A DNA stretch of 62,000 nucleotides from Glandiceps talaboti (lineage: Eukaryota > Hemichordata > Enteropneusta > Spengelidae): the NCBI RefSeq assembly GCF_964340395.1, contig NC_135561.1, positions 3,845,001-3,907,000 on the forward strand, written 5' to 3'. The translations under genes and the position numbers were made by a program. Below the pieces are notes generated by a model, which saw only the letters and a list, made by a program, of their open reading frames with translations, had not been told where the DNA came from and did not search any database. Below are positions 1-47,154 of this stretch, one piece after another; the stretch's first letter is position 1; each line of letters opens with the position of its first letter.

Positions 1-1550
1 ACCTCGCAATTTTTAAGGCCTTAAACAGATGGTTTTTTTTTTACTGTTTAGCATTTTGATGATAAAATATGTAAAATAAAACCCAATCTCAAGACGTTCT
101 GATTACTGTTGGTTTTACTTTTCAGTATTGCTGATTTTCGCCAATGGAAAATTAATTCATCAAGGAATTATGAAAAAAGGAAATTACGGGGGAAAAAAGA
201 AATTAAGTTTCAGCGGAAAGGTAGGCACGACATTTGATATTTTGTGTAGTAGTAGACATGATGTTACGTTAGAAAGATAACTGTCAATCATGACGTAAGG
301 TGTGACATTACACATGCTATTCGTTGGATCTTGATTAAAGTTGCGGTCAGCTCAAGATGTGTTGAAATTGTGTACAATAGCCTGAAGCAAGGCAACACTT
401 CCAATTTCCGACAGGTAGACAATTAGAGTTTCCTCTATTACTCTCAGTTCGATTTCCATCGCCCAGGGCATACAAACCTCGGCAGCAGCGATAGCCTACA
501 CAGGGGCTCTGTTTAAACTGTGATTAGCGACGGTGTAGGTATAACATCGCTCGCCTTTGCTATCTTGCCGTGAATTTTAACACCCTTGAAAACAAATTGA
601 AGACGAAAACCAACACGTTTGTTTAATGATTAACGCTATTCAACTGAATGGCAAAGCTTAATGCAATGGCCTTTTGATTTGCTCCTTTTAAGTCATCTAA
701 TTTCTAGCCTTTGATGGGATTTGTACAAATGAGGAATACGCGTGGATTAATTCCCCAAGGAAGTGCTTTATGAGTGATAGTCGTCCACTGATTGTGTAAG
801 CAGTTATAATTAGAAATTATCTACAAATGGGTAGAAACAGGCAGACTGCAATAGGTCGTTAAGTCGGATTTAGTAGTTGTCACAATGAAATGAGACATCG
901 TAACAATGTAGTCAATTTCACTGAAATGAAACAATGTAACAAATTTGAACGTCAATAAGATTAATTTCACAGCGGGAAGAGCATAGCAAGTAAAAGATTT
1001 GATGATGGTGGAAAATATAGGATTGACATAGGCTTTAATTTGTGGCTAACTGAGGTTAAAAAAAGGGCGGATATGTTGAAAATCGGGTAAATGCAGTTGA
1101 CATTTGACGTGTTCAACCGACTTAAGGGCAAGATGTGTGAAGTGTATGACTCATTGGGAAAGCCACGCAGCTGAGAGAACGGTGAGAATTAGTACATTCT
1201 CTCCATGGGGTTTTCTGTATGAGATGAAATGAATAGAGGGAATAATAAGTCAAAGATTACCAACACGCTCGTATAATTTCTATGAAAAAACCCTACAAAG
1301 TAAATCGTTCTACATTGTGTTAAAAGTAGTAACAGTAATAATATCCATCATGAACTAGAACAAATACATCACAGATCGTCACAAATAAACACACATTGTG
1401 GTAGTTGTCTTTACATGTGTAGTAGAACTATGTCTGAAAACATAACATAAGCTATCACACAGGATTGAAATTTTGACGATCACCTTTCAAGATTGAGAGA
1501 AGTTACATCTCGATGTTGGGGGGGTCCCTCTCAGTTTGTTTATACGTCTA

Positions 1551-1592
<42 letters not shown>

Positions 1593-3495
1593 CGCCCGTT
1601 CGACTCGACGTATGTGTATGTATGTGTATGTATAAGTGTCTTTTTACAGTGTTGTAACTATTTCTATGATGTACTCTTCCCATTCTCCTCATTACCTTCT
1701 TCTCTCTATTAATTAGTACATTAAAGCGTAAACCGTTGTTTAAATAATAATATTAATATTGTATCAAACATCAATTTTTCTCTTCATAAATTCAACAATT
1801 TGTAGATATCGTAATCAAATCGTCCTTCCAACCTTGCCCCCCGAATCCCTCCAAAGTTTGTCCCATGCCTTTCGAAAACTACTCGAATCGACGAAAGTAA
1901 GTAGTATTCTACAATCTGTGACACTTTGCACGACTAGTTATAGCAGTAGACCCCCTGGGATTTGGTTAACTTCATTACAAAGACTAATATTCGTTCACCA
2001 CTATTTCATCATGCTCAATGACTTTAGCTTGACGACTTTGCTGATAGAGGAGAGATTTAGGAGTCCCTAGTTGATTGCTCATCTCATTAGAATTACTTAC
2101 ATCGTGTTACATTTTATGGTGCAGTAATTATTGCTAAGTCATGAGGCACGCTGATAGATGTCAGCTTCTGATATTATTTCGATCCATTTTTCAAACCATT
2201 TTGATCACAAATGACTATATTTTACACATTTTCTGAGTACATTTAAAGATTCTTCGAAGGCGCATTTTCTGTTATTATGAACGACAATTTGAGCGAAATG
2301 GCTCAATCTGGGAAACTGTACCACGCGGCAGGTTAATTGATAAGTCAAAATCTATCCTATTTGATTGCGCAGTGATAAAATGATACTATCGTCTGCGAAA
2401 TCACTCTCGGCAATTTGAATACAACACCTCCACTTTTTGATCACAAACATAGATTACATGTTACACAACTACCAAATACAGCCTTGTTTCCTGTTTCTCT
2501 CAAATTTAATTTCCACCTCATTTGTTCCCTTTTGTCGACTTGCTCCTTCAATTACACTGTACATGTTTCTGAAATAACATCACATTCCGAATTATTTATT
2601 AATACATTGTACAAATAGGAACTGAGTTGGATCAGTACGCAGGGAAATACATGTAGTTGAACAGTTTCTGTATGTGACGTGCATAGGTGTTTGTGTGACA
2701 ATACCTTTTTTAATGATAGCAGAGATCAGCAGAGTATGTTCACTGCTGTCAGCAAAGTCAATAGGGAACTTGCAATCCAGACTGAGCATGCTCAGACGCA
2801 AAGGACTATGGGCTTATCTGTGGTTATCGTAATACCTAATCTGGAGCTACAGATAAAATAAACCTCCCACAATTGTCAGGGTAAATATGAATTGATCATT
2901 CATGGCTGCAAACAATGTAACAGTGTTGTTTACAATACCAATTCATTAGTATTTATTATCACATTTCCCATGATGCAACATTCAACATGGCGGGTTTGCA
3001 AGTGCCCTATTCACATCTCGCACTGTTTCATGTAATGAACATTTCAAAAAAATGATCGTCACCTGTTTTTTCAGTTCACACTTTGGTTATTGATACAAAC
3101 CTTATAGTCAAAAGCAAAAAACAAAACAAAAACAATCGAACTGCGAACAAACAAACGTGTTTTGGATAACCCGACCGACTCTCGTTTTAAGCCACAGACC
3201 CTAAACATATATATTTTTACATTCAAAAAGGTAAAATTATGCTATTTCACTTGACAATTATTTCCGACTCTTGAATAAATTTGGATATTTTGACTTTCAA
3301 AAGGTAAAACGGAGAGAATGTACACCTATTTCCGTCTATATTTTCTTGCCTTAGTATCTTTAATCAATTTCAAATTCCATTTCATAGAAACAAGGACTTT
3401 TTAAGATTGTAAGTTGAATTTATAAATTATACAATACACTCTGCATATTATGTTCGTACGCTTCACATACAATTAGTCATTTACTCCTAAGTATT
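1..3495. other. Non-coding 3' flank, no gene seen
   Basis: AT-rich DNA with short chance reading frames only. It contains a small GTCT microsatellite at about 1552-1591. None of the reading frames shows domain motifs, repeats of family motifs or splice-linked partners. Confidence 0.6.
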
Positions 3496-3745
3496 TTAAC
3501 TGACGAGTATCTTGTCTTAGGGTCAAAGTAATTTCTCCAAAAAAAATAAAAATAATAATAATAATAATAATAATAAACAAACAAACAAACAATAAATGAA
3601 TGAATGAATGAATAAATAAATAAATAAATAAAAAATAAATAAAAGTCAATCAATCAATCAATCAAATAAAAAAATGAAATTCCGACCTATCTTTCTACTC
3701 CATATTCCGAAGTTTCATGCTCCCAGAAACGAGCATTGAAAAAAC
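3496..3745 (+). repeat. Dispersed element X, copy 1 (expanded by simple repeats)
   Basis: Begins tgacgagtatcttgtc and ends attccgacctatc followed by a cattttt/atgctcc segment. The same start and end segments recur at 4395-4512 and, inverted, at 43815-43941. Here the middle is swollen by AAT, AAAC, AATG and AATC tracts. Confidence 0.6.
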
Positions 3746-3867
3746 TGCGTATGGTATATTGTGAACGGAGTATTGACAGTGGATTTGTTTTAGTTGTTAG
3801 CTTTCTTTTACTTCAAATTTAGTTATATATTAGTCTAGAGTGCGAGAGAGAGACAGACATATGTTAA

Positions 3868-3872
<5 letters not shown>

Positions 3873-3952
<80 letters not shown>
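3873..3952. repeat. (GACA)n microsatellite
   Basis: About 20 uninterrupted GACA units; the source of a spurious SVCLSVCL reading frame on the minus strand. Confidence 0.97.
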
Positions 3953-3954
<2 letters not shown>

Positions 3955-4274
3955 CAAATAAACATACTTAGATAGAGGAGGCAGCGGGGAGGGAAACGAC
4001 ACAGAGACTGGGCACTGCGAGCGAGAAGGACAAAGATAGGGAAATAGAGAAACAAGTCAGACACATGTAGACAGAGACATCTGTATATGTTATTGTCATG
4101 AGTTTACAGGTGACCGTTCACTAAGTCCAGACATATCGTGCCACTTTCAGGATGGTATCAAAATCAATCCCATTCATCCCACTGTAAGTGCATTTTCCGG
4201 TGGGTGGTGGGGTGGGGTGTATTTTTATCAGCTCGAAAAGATACTAGTAACCGATTTACATAGTCAAAATAGTC

Positions 4275-4350
4275 ACCAACTGCTCGTGACATAGTGACTA
4301 AATGTCTACTATGGATGGACCTATATGGATCACAGATTGTGAGTTTGAAT
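4275..4350 (+). repeat. tRNA-derived SINE-like fragment
   Basis: Has a degraded A-box-like gtgacatagtgactaaatg, then about 40 nt on a B-box-like gagtttgaatcccattcggg. This spacing and wording resemble tRNA-derived SINE heads. It is too degenerate to fold as a working tRNA. Confidence 0.5.
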
Positions 4351-4394
4351 CCCATTCGGGAGTGTGTATATAAAGTCAACACAGCGCGCATTAC

Positions 4395-4512
4395 TATGGT
4401 GACCGACGAGTATCTTATCTCTTTAATTCTTTATTAAAAATAAAAATAACATTCCGACCTACCTAACCTATTTCCTGGTCATGTTATCGGAAACAAACAT
4501 TTTTTTAATTTT
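4395..4512 (+). repeat. Dispersed element X, copy 2
   Basis: From gaccgacgagtatctt through attccgacctacctaacc and tggtcatgttatcgga to the following cattttttaattttgc. It matches the 43815-43941 copy along its whole length in reverse orientation. Confidence 0.7.
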
Positions 4513-5461
4513 GCTTCAACAGTCTCAACGTTGTTACTTAGCAAGCCTATAGCAGTTGTATTATCAGTAGTGAAACTTTTCACTGTCACCATATTATACA
4601 AGGGACTATTATCAAATGTACAAATACTATCTTCGAAATGTTATATTATCATGGATGTATCAAAGAAGTCAGCATTGGTAGAATAGGTGAACGATCCCTG
4701 TAATTTAGTGTTGCCGTAAAAGGGGACAGCGGTTGGCGAGAATTGCCGAGAGAGTGTCCCTTTTATTCCTTTTGAGAGCTTAAAGGGATAAACATATTCA
4801 CCGTAATACTCACTATGTTCTATAAGTTAGAACACACATTTGATGGCACACAGAGATGTCGACAGACCAATATATGATTAGTACTTTATCTCCATAGCAA
4901 TAACATGATTCTTTATTTTGCTTTTTGTAGCTTTCGTTTTAAAAAAATCCAATCAATGAATGATAAAAACAAACAAGTATCACTCATAAAACGATGATGA
5001 CTATACTTGAAGAATTTTATGCATTTTGAATACAGTACACCCCCCAGCAATCAAATAACATTGTGAAAAGAAGTCAGTACACGATCCAAATATCACAGCG
5101 TCCTCATCGGGCGTAATATAATAAAGAGTATCTTTTGTTTTTAGAATTCGACTGTTCTATTGAGATTTACCACTAGTGAAATGAAACTGTAATTTAAAGA
5201 CTATTTATTACTGCAAAACCCGACATTCTTCGGAGAGAGAGAAATGACAGAAAAAACAGTTAAACTTACATTTGGTAAAATTTAAATTACAAGATATAAA
5301 ACACTAATCTCTATGTACAACAAATAATGATCAAAGTTTGAGGCAATCGGTGACAGCGAAGACATTGGAAATTCTTAAAATATCGAGATTTAAGAATGTT
5401 TTTTCTCAGACCGACTGAACGACTAGGTGGTCTTAAAAGTTACAGTTATTGTTTTCTTCGT
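4513..5461. other. No gene or repeat recognised
   Basis: AT-rich. The only structure noticed is a short inverted repeat around 4717-4770 (aaaaggggaca facing tgtccctttta). Confidence 0.5.
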
Positions 5462-5463
5462 TA

Positions 5464-5819
5464 AAGGGAACACTATTCTAGGAAATAAAAAGAGACATTT
5501 TCAAAAACTTTGGCTTCTGGAGAGTTACTTCATGATTTCACATCACATAATTTTCGCTCAGTTGCCAACTTGAATTTTTTTTAACTTTTACTGTTCATTC
5601 AGTGATACAACATTGCCTCAAGGGTCTCAACACCATGGATATTTATTGGATGGACACTGAATATTCATTCGAAGGATATAAACTCTTAGGAGTCATGAAT
5701 ATTACTGCGCATTCCAATCTCATTTTATGATCAAATTATGTGTGATGTAATCATGACATAACTCTCCAGAAGCCAAAGTTTATGATAATATCTTTATTTC
5801 GTGGAGTGTCGTTCCCCTT
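5464..5819. mobile_element. MITE with long terminal inverted repeats, TA target duplication
   Basis: The left arm starts aagggaacactattct and the right arm ends cgttcccctt. They are complementary for about 85 nt and share the block aaactttggcttctggagag in opposite orientation. TA flanks both ends (5462-5463 and 5820-5821), as expected for a Tc1/mariner-mobilised non-autonomous element. No transposase is encoded. Confidence 0.85.
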
Positions 5820-5821
5820 TA

Positions 5822-6329
5822 TGGGGTTTTGAATCATAATGATTACCCCCCAACTGTACCTTCATCTAGAGTTCTGTTTTGACAATCGGCTATTTTTTTA
5901 CAACAGCGCCATCACAGGTCACCATGTGGGCTTGTAACCCTCGTGTAGAAATACCATCACTGATGGATTATAGATAAACTGTGCGTACGAAATCGTAAAT
6001 AATGTAGTGTAGAAATATTTCTCTTGCTGTATATTTAAAGTCATATATGTTTACGTAAAATGTCACTGGCATTCAAAAAACACAATCTTCAGATAATCTT
6101 GCGTTGTCTATAGTAGTAAAGTGGTTGTTACCAACACTGCTAGTAACAATATAAGAAAACACCTCCTTCAACGATGAAGACTAAAATAATTTTGTATATA
6201 CATATATAATATAAGTATTGCCATACACCTTCTATGAAATAATCCATATTTCATTTACTTATATATAATTTGCTATACATGTAAGTAGTACCAGTCTTTA
6301 TAAAGATATTTGTGTGTTTAAATTAAATG
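5822..6329 (-). other. Likely 3' untranslated region
   Basis: Follows the stop codon. No canonical AATAAA (minus strand) lies within 500 nt of the stop; the nearest is at 5793-5798, inside the MITE right arm. A TATAAA at 6298-6303 is very close to the stop. The true end is undetermined. Confidence 0.4.
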
Positions 6330-39298
<32,969 letters not shown>

Positions 39299-39588
39299 AG
39301 ATGGAGGGAGGGATGGATGGATTGATGAATGTGTAATACATATATTGTCAATGTGTATGCACGTACGTGTGCTGATTACCAATTATTTTGGCCTCTAAAA
39401 TATCTAGTACCTTAAGTCAACATTCCCTATAAACATTCATTTCGCCTGATATGCACTCGAAAAACAGATTCATCCCTATTCTGTAAGATGGATCTGAACC
39501 TATGGCGACACTGCAGTCCCATTACCTAATAATCAACTTTTGTTTACTTGATACAAGTAAGAACTGTAAATTTTTTGGTATATGGGTA

Positions 39589-39776
<188 letters not shown>

Positions 39777-40074
39777 AACTTCAGTAGAGCATCTATCACC
39801 TAAACTAAACCCGTTAACTAGCCCGACATGTAACAACCCGCCAACACCTACTTGTCCGCACCCAATACCTCACACAATAACAACCAACACCTACACACAC
39901 ACATAGCACCAACCCACCAACACACAGACAATAGTGATGATATTTCTATTGTCTGCACTCTATATATACAGCCGCACACACTGATGATCGCACTATGCGT
40001 GAAACTCCGAGTTACAACCAAGAAAGAGTTCCAGAACCACCAAAACTATATATAGCAGATTGATACTCACCGAG

Positions 40075-40178
<104 letters not shown>

Positions 40179-40179
40179 T

Positions 40180-42120
40180 AATATGAATATCAAATTAATG
40201 GAATACAGTCATTGTGACCTTAAACCTTGGCCTATGACGTCGCAAAGACAAATCCATCCTTGTAAACTCTTGAGATAATCTTTGGATGCTCTAATCTTTC
40301 GTTTTGATAAAAGATCTAAAGATTTAAAGATTGATTTCAATCCATTAGTACAACGCTCCGGATACAAACAAAGTAGAAACCCTTGAAGCCCAACTAGTCA
40401 CGCCATCCGGTAACTGTTTGCTTACTAGCCTTTCTTCCTTCCATAGTTTTGTGGTCCGTTGTCGGTTTGTTCATTATCAGCGACATAAAACATTTACTAC
40501 TAAAACATTACATGCATTGGTATCATCGCTAAATAAAGGAGAGTGCATTTTAATGTCTGTTATCAGATTTTTATGGATTACGTCGTGCCCTTGAAGACTT
40601 TAGAGTACTCTTCTCTCGTTACTAAATGGTTTTTGTTGACTTAGTTCAGCTTAGTTCCCATACCTTTTATAGTTTTCGTACCCATTATTAGATACGTCGT
40701 CTTAGGTAGAGTTTACCCATCTGAACAGTAAATGGCTCCTTGTCATCTATTTTGGAAAGAACGAATTTTACAATGGATGGATACTTAATTCTCTTATTTC
40801 CACTGTCTTAGTGAATAATCAACTTTGTTTGAGATACAGAAAAAATGTTGAATATTTCTTACCTACAAAATTGATGAATAGGCTAAGAATGGATACGGTT
40901 ATAACCACCACGCACTGTGTGCTAATTCAATTTTAAGGTCAGTCTGAAATACATACTATTCTAGTGTTGAGGACTTTGTCCTCTTGAGTCTGGGAACTGT
41001 TTTTATACAAATTCAACATTACCCAAGAGGTTGAAATGCTATTTTCATTTTATCATGAGAGATACATTAAATGTTTTTACTATCAGAAATGTCGAGTAGA
41101 ATATACAATAGACAGGGTACCCCCAAAAAGCCGATACACTGACACAGCTCTGCATTTCTTAGGGAGTGGTCAGTAATACAAGTAAGGGGGAAGCATCGGT
41201 AAAAAACAATGGCAGTCTGTTACGTAAAATATGGTCCTCCCTCGATTTCGTTCTCTAGATTCTAAACATGACCCTCCCCCTGTTCAAATTTTTCAAACAC
41301 ATGGGTTAAAATGCAATCAAACGTGAAAAGGGCCACACGTCTCAAAATCAATGGTAAGGAATCTATCCCACCGCCGCCACCACATTGACGATTGTTTCCG
41401 AAAACCACCTCCACAAAGAATGTGTGTGAAGACACTATTAATTAATTCCCATGTTTGGATCTCTAATTGGCAGGCTAGGGCAGAAGGCAAGAACTCCCAT
41501 GGACTGGACGGATTCACTACAAACATAGCCTGGGCTGAGGTCAGAATCCCCCCTCCATCACTTTATCCCTGATATAGTACCACACCTCCTTCACTCCTAG
41601 GAGACCGTCTTCACATCTCACACCACTGTTAACAATTGATTCACTGCATTGTACAACGTTAAAAGTGGTGGGGGTATGACAGCTGTGGTAACACTGGGAT
41701 GCCAAAATCATAAAATAATACAAAGTTACATAATATAATGAGTGAAAATTCTCCCACGAGAACCGATTTCTAAAATCTGAAGGAGTGGAAGAAGAAAATA
41801 ATTCGCCGGCCCTCCCTACCTGTAATTACTAAAGGTTCCCTTACCTAATCTGTTTCAATAAATCGCTCCTCTATCTCCATTTCGCTGGAAAATATATTCA
41901 GTGTTTTCTGTCTACAACATTTTTGAATTATTTGTTGTAGAACATTCACGATATTTAACTGCTATAAAAGTAATGGTCTGGGTTAATAGTGTCCAACAAC
42001 TGTAGGAAAGCCATTAATTTGTGTCGTTATCTCATTATTCTAACATTTCAACACATTTACTTGATGCTAATTCACCAGTAAATTCAACATGAATTATTTA
42101 TAATAGTGACTTAGCAGTAC
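40180..42120. other. No confident gene; cysteine-rich frame at 41541-41723
   Basis: A minus-strand 60-residue frame includes QCYHSCHTPTTFNVVQCSES and SGVRCEDGLLGV, four cysteines in a compact block. It has no clear splice sites or family match. The rest looks non-coding. Confidence 0.35.
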
Positions 42121-42126
42121 AATTGA

Positions 42127-42245
42127 ATTTGGCGGGAAATATGCACATTAAACGAATAGACGACATGACACTAAGTAAGGTTGGTTAGTTGGCGGGAAAC
42201 CTGCACACTAAATGAATAGACAATAATACGCAAGGCTGGCTAGTA
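42127..42245. repeat. Tandem duplication, about 60-bp unit, 2 copies
   Basis: ttggcgggaaatatgcacat...ggttggttag is followed by ttggcgggaaacctgcacac...ggctggctag. The second copy is a little shorter. Confidence 0.85.
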
Positions 42246-42249
42246 CACA

Positions 42250-43814
42250 ATATTTTGTTGTTTGAAATATTTTCATCGAGACTGCACGAGCGGCTTCTCA
42301 TACATTTAACTACTGCTCTCTGCATGTATGGTTGGTATTGAAAATGTCTATGTGAACTGAACTGGATGTCCGTCTTAGAAAATTACTAAATTGCGTAAGT
42401 ATATATGTTGCGAAAGAAAATGAGTACAACATTTATATAACATTCTAACAACTATGCTAATTTGTAAATATCAGAAACACCGAGTACATAATAATATTGC
42501 GTTTCCATGGTGAATTTGAAGAACTGAGTGGTAACCTTGACTGATTCCTGTGTGTACAACGCACTGCATAATTATAGAAAACTTGTAGGCATGAGAATAT
42601 TTATTTTGAATACACAGTATTTTACAGAATTTAAAAGTACCAAGACCCATTTAGCTACCGAAGATATTCCTGCTACAAACCGTGTAATAAAAATTCAAAC
42701 AGTTCTTAACACATTTATTTTGAGCAAAGTTTACAATTGGCTTAAAATTGAAATATATAAGTTATGTATTAATAAGATGTCGAAAGTTCCTTAAGATGGA
42801 AACAATAATGGTACATAGACTAACTTTGAAAGAAAACGAATATACGAATAGGCCAAACCTTTGAAGAATACAGTACACTGAAAGGAACACAACCATCGCA
42901 AGCTGTTAACAAGTCTGAACAATTATAAATTGCGCATGTGTAGTACAATTATCGTTAATTCTCTGGCGGGAAGTCTGTTTTAATGTGTCTTCACCCGACA
43001 CGAGTACATGGAGTAGGTTGCACTGTCATTAGTAGCCAATGGTGATATCGTATAACTAGCCCACCAAAATATTACATCCTGGGGTCACAAAAGGTTATTA
43101 AGTATATTACATTTCTGGTATTCTAGTTCGCCAAGACGTTTTATTTGCTACGGCAATTAGTTTTCAATTAAATGCAAATATTCTTTGCGTCCATTTCTTT
43201 GCCCTGCAGCTAAAAACTATTTCATTGCCCTTGCCAGAATCTTAAGTGCGTAATGTAAACAGGATATTTCGAAAGGCTTCTTTGCCGCCGTTAAAAACAA
43301 ATGTTGTAAAATTGTATCACGAAGGGGCTTAGTTAGTTGATGGGTTTATAGTACTTTTAGAGAATCTTTGTTAAGACGCAGTCAAGTGGCCGACCGACCA
43401 CCCTGTACACACACTTGACCCGTGACCTTAGATTATTGTTTTAAATTTTATATTTTAGAGGTCTCTCTGTCTGTCGGTCTCGGCTTGTCTATAGCTACAT
43501 GTCTGTCAGTCTCTCTGTCTGTCTGTTTATCGGTCTCTCTCTATTTGACTGTTTTAGTTTTTGTGTCACTTAACAAGTATCTGCTTTGGCCTGTTACTGA
43601 TATACTATGACAGAGTTATGCAGCGGGCCGAAACTAAATAAAGTGACACACAACTTGTAACATACCGACAGCTGTTTCTCATATTAAGAGAATTTATGGG
43701 AAACGAAGACGACCTGAAAAATTTGGAGTAATGGCGAATTGCCAAGACTTCTGTGTTTTTGGCGTTATTTAGAACAGTATGTAACATTTGAAATGACATG
43801 TAGTTATCCTGTTT
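42250..43814. other. No gene or repeat recognised
   Basis: AT-rich DNA with a poor GTCT tract near 43460-43545. Open frames are short and show no motifs. Confidence 0.5.
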
Positions 43815-43941
43815 AGGCAAAATAAAAAAAAATGTTTGCTTCTGATAACATGACCAGAAAAAAGGGTAGGTAGGTCGGAAATGTATATTATTTCACTTTT
43901 AAAAAATACTACGACCCCAAGATACTCGTCAGTCACAATAC
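43815..43941 (-). repeat. Dispersed element X, copy 3 (inverted)
   Basis: Reverse complement of the 4395-4512 copy: the minus strand reads tgacgagtatctt, then tttccgacctacctaccc, then tggtcatgttatcag. Confidence 0.75.
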
Positions 43942-43944
43942 TTT

Positions 43945-45043
43945 CGAGAGAGTTGTAAAATAAATAAATAAAGACAATTATAAGCTAGGTATAGACGAAC
44001 ACGTTATGCAGACTATACTAATAAGTCTAAAAACACCTGGTTTCCCTCCGGAATATGATTTTCTTTAAAGTGGTCACAGATGAAGCAAAAGCATAAACGT
44101 GTACACGGAAATAGAAGTAAATTGTTACCGTTTTACCTTTTTGCATGCAGAAAATGCTAAGGGTCGGCGGCTTAACCCCTTCAATACTGAAAACATTCCC
44201 GCCAAAATTGTTTGGACAAAATTCTTGTTTTATGTAAGTTGTTGGCATATATCAACTTAATTTTAGACTGGAATTAAAGAAATGTTACTTCCTAATAAAG
44301 TAATATTATTGTAATTATGAAAATATTCATATAAATTGGGTCCCCATATTATTTAAAACTCGTCTCTAGTCATGAAAGGGTTAAACTAAGGTCTGGTTAT
44401 CGGAAACATGCTATTTTTTATTTGACCTTTGACCTTAGTCTAGTTGTGTACATGCATTGTTGGTTTTGTTAAATATCTAATGCTCCATTGCGTTGATTAT
44501 ACCTACTAACACATTGTGAGCAAAATATATGTTATGGAATGACATGAACGTATGTATGATGAGCATTTCTCTTTTGGTTACAACTAGATATATTTGTGAG
44601 ACAATAGGAGGAGGATTTAGTGTAAGTGGATGGGTAAGATGGTGTTGACAAATCAACAACAATACTTGCAACAAAGACACCACCTCTATCACTATCACCG
44701 CTACCATTATACCACACATAAGCCATGTTGTACGCGAACGAACAAAAATATGGGGTTTATACTTGGGTCGATCTACGTCACAACTGGCGTCTACGTCGTT
44801 GGTGCTCGAAATATGAGGTAAAACCATTGCTCTTGTTTTTGCATGGTATTTCATAAATTATGCTTGAGGAAATTTTATTGTTCCCAATATTTTTCTTTGT
44901 TCAGGAGGAACATACACACGTGACCTAGATTTTTTTAAATTCGTCTAGCAACTGGTAGTAACAAGGACCCGCCTTATGTTAATGGTGGATTTTTTTGGCT
45001 TAACAACAGACAGTACTACAACCACTATTTCTTCTTCTTCTTC

Positions 45044-45086
<43 letters not shown>

Positions 45087-47150
45087 GTAGCAGCAGTACC
45101 ACATTGTCACCACCAGTACGAGCACAACTATCATCATCATCTTCTTCATCATTAGAGCGAGAAAATGGAACTTAATATAAGAATAGGCCTACTTAGTACT
45201 ATTATTGAACACGATAAAATTAAACTCTGCGTTTGATAAACTCAAACCAATCTGTTCACTAGAGACGATTTTGTTGTGTCTTTATCGTTCTTGTCATCAG
45301 CAATGCATTCAAGATTTTTTTTTATTTATATAGTCATATAGAATAACTACTTATTGGATGCACGTAAATTGTTTTACATTCTCAATCGTCTCAGCTGGAG
45401 AAGTTTGGGATAAAAATATTGACATCTACACCGTCTCATTAACGTTTATGTTTGACAGTTTTGAATTTCGAGAAGACGTTGGTACAAATTATATGGTTGT
45501 ATCTATGACAACCAACCATGGTGTCCCCCCAGGGCAATCATCACTTTCATATGTGTGCTACTGTACTAGCTGGTTCACAATGGGGCATCTTACCCAAGTA
45601 TACTTGTCTGCATTCCACGGATACGAAAGTTGGTACTCTATGTACACGTCCTTGCTATTCTTTCACTGAATGGATAACATATAGTATAATAGCTAACCAT
45701 TGTAATTAGTTAGCTTGCTTATACCAAGCATAATCAGGGACTTTGTCAATCGACAAAAACAAGATAAGGAAAGTAATCAACAAAGTCATAAACACAGGTT
45801 TTTTTTTGAAAACTGACTCGCTATAATGACGGAATTGTCATGATAACCAGATAATGTAATATGCATGATTACTCAGCCCTAATGGTTTTATAATGTATAT
45901 CTCTAAAACATTAAATTATACTTTTGGGTTCATTTTGATGTCTTTTCAGTATGGCTTACGTTTTCTTCATAGTAACCAATACATAAAAGGTTCATGATAA
46001 ATCTAGAGCAAATCATTCTCTATGTATCCATAAAATGATGAAAAATGAGAAAAAATCAACTTTGCTATACATTTGTAACCCTATTACACAACCAATTATA
46101 TTTTAAGTTAAACGCAAAATTTTTTAAATTAGAAGGACGATAGGGAATCTTCATTGCTTACAATATAAAATGATAATTAATTTTACCTTAATGAATCTAT
46201 ACAAATGGAGTCAAAGTATCACATTGACATTTTTCTATAATTGAAAGTGTTTTTTTTTTAGAAAATTCAGAAATCGAGTTGAATGAAAATGGCGGGAAAG
46301 CGTTTTGGCAACAAAGCCAGTGAAAATAACAAGTACATGCTTTCAACCTTGTGAATCACGTGCATTTTAAAGTCTTTGATCAGAATTTGACATTCAAACT
46401 AATATGTTTGAATGAGGTGTTTGGTAAAGTTACGAACAGCGAAATCATTCAGAGATCATTCAGACTAAATTATCAATGTAGCCGCCAAAATACACACAGG
46501 CTGGAACGATTGGAACATTTGTCTGAATGTACAAGCAATGTATATACGCACGGGGGTCGGCAGGAGTGGGGGGGGGGGTACGTGCTTGATTGCTATTTAC
46601 ATCCCTCTCTCTCTTTCTGTCAACATTTTCTTTTTGCTTCAGCGTGGATTGTAATCATTTTTATAATTAGGTAAATAAACCACTTATTGCATACTATATG
46701 ACCGAACGTTTTGAAACATTCCCAGCAACATTGCACACAAGTGTTACGTATAGTCCACTTCCAACATCAATTAAACTATCGTCTCATGAAGAGCATAATG
46801 GTGCGTCTCTTCCACTTCAATCCTGTCAACAGCTTTTTACCTGTCGATATTTTGATACATCTGAGTTAAATTCCTTTCTTGTGTTATCTTAGTCACATCG
46901 TTGCCGTAAAATAAAACACAAATATACCACTTAACGTCAATGGTATTTCTTTTTGATGCTAATTTTCATTGACATAGCAACAGGTTTCTGAATTTTTAAT
47001 GTAAACGAGGCAAATTTTGATGTTAAAAAATAAGAAAGAGACACGCATGGGAGTGTTAACGATCTTTTTGGGATGTGATACGGTAAGTGCAGAAATTTAT
47101 TTAAGACTAGAAATTTACACATCATAAAAATGTCAGCCATATATAATGTA
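43945..47150. other. No confident gene; (CAA)n tract
   Basis: Contains (CAA)n at about 45040-45085. Open frames of about 100-125 codons occur at 44477-44854 (minus), 45358-45669 (plus) and 46351-46674 (plus). None has recognisable motifs or convincing splice context. Confidence 0.4.
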
Positions 47151-47154
47151 AACG

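Noticed and set aside
4275-4350. Functional tRNA gene
   Set aside because: A and B boxes are degenerate, and no acceptor stem or anticodon arm pairs properly; kept only as a SINE-like fragment.
44477-44854. 125-codon frame with a hydrophobic stretch
   Set aside because: No motifs, no splice context and overlap with low-complexity trinucleotide sequence; the hydrophobic run alone is not evidence.
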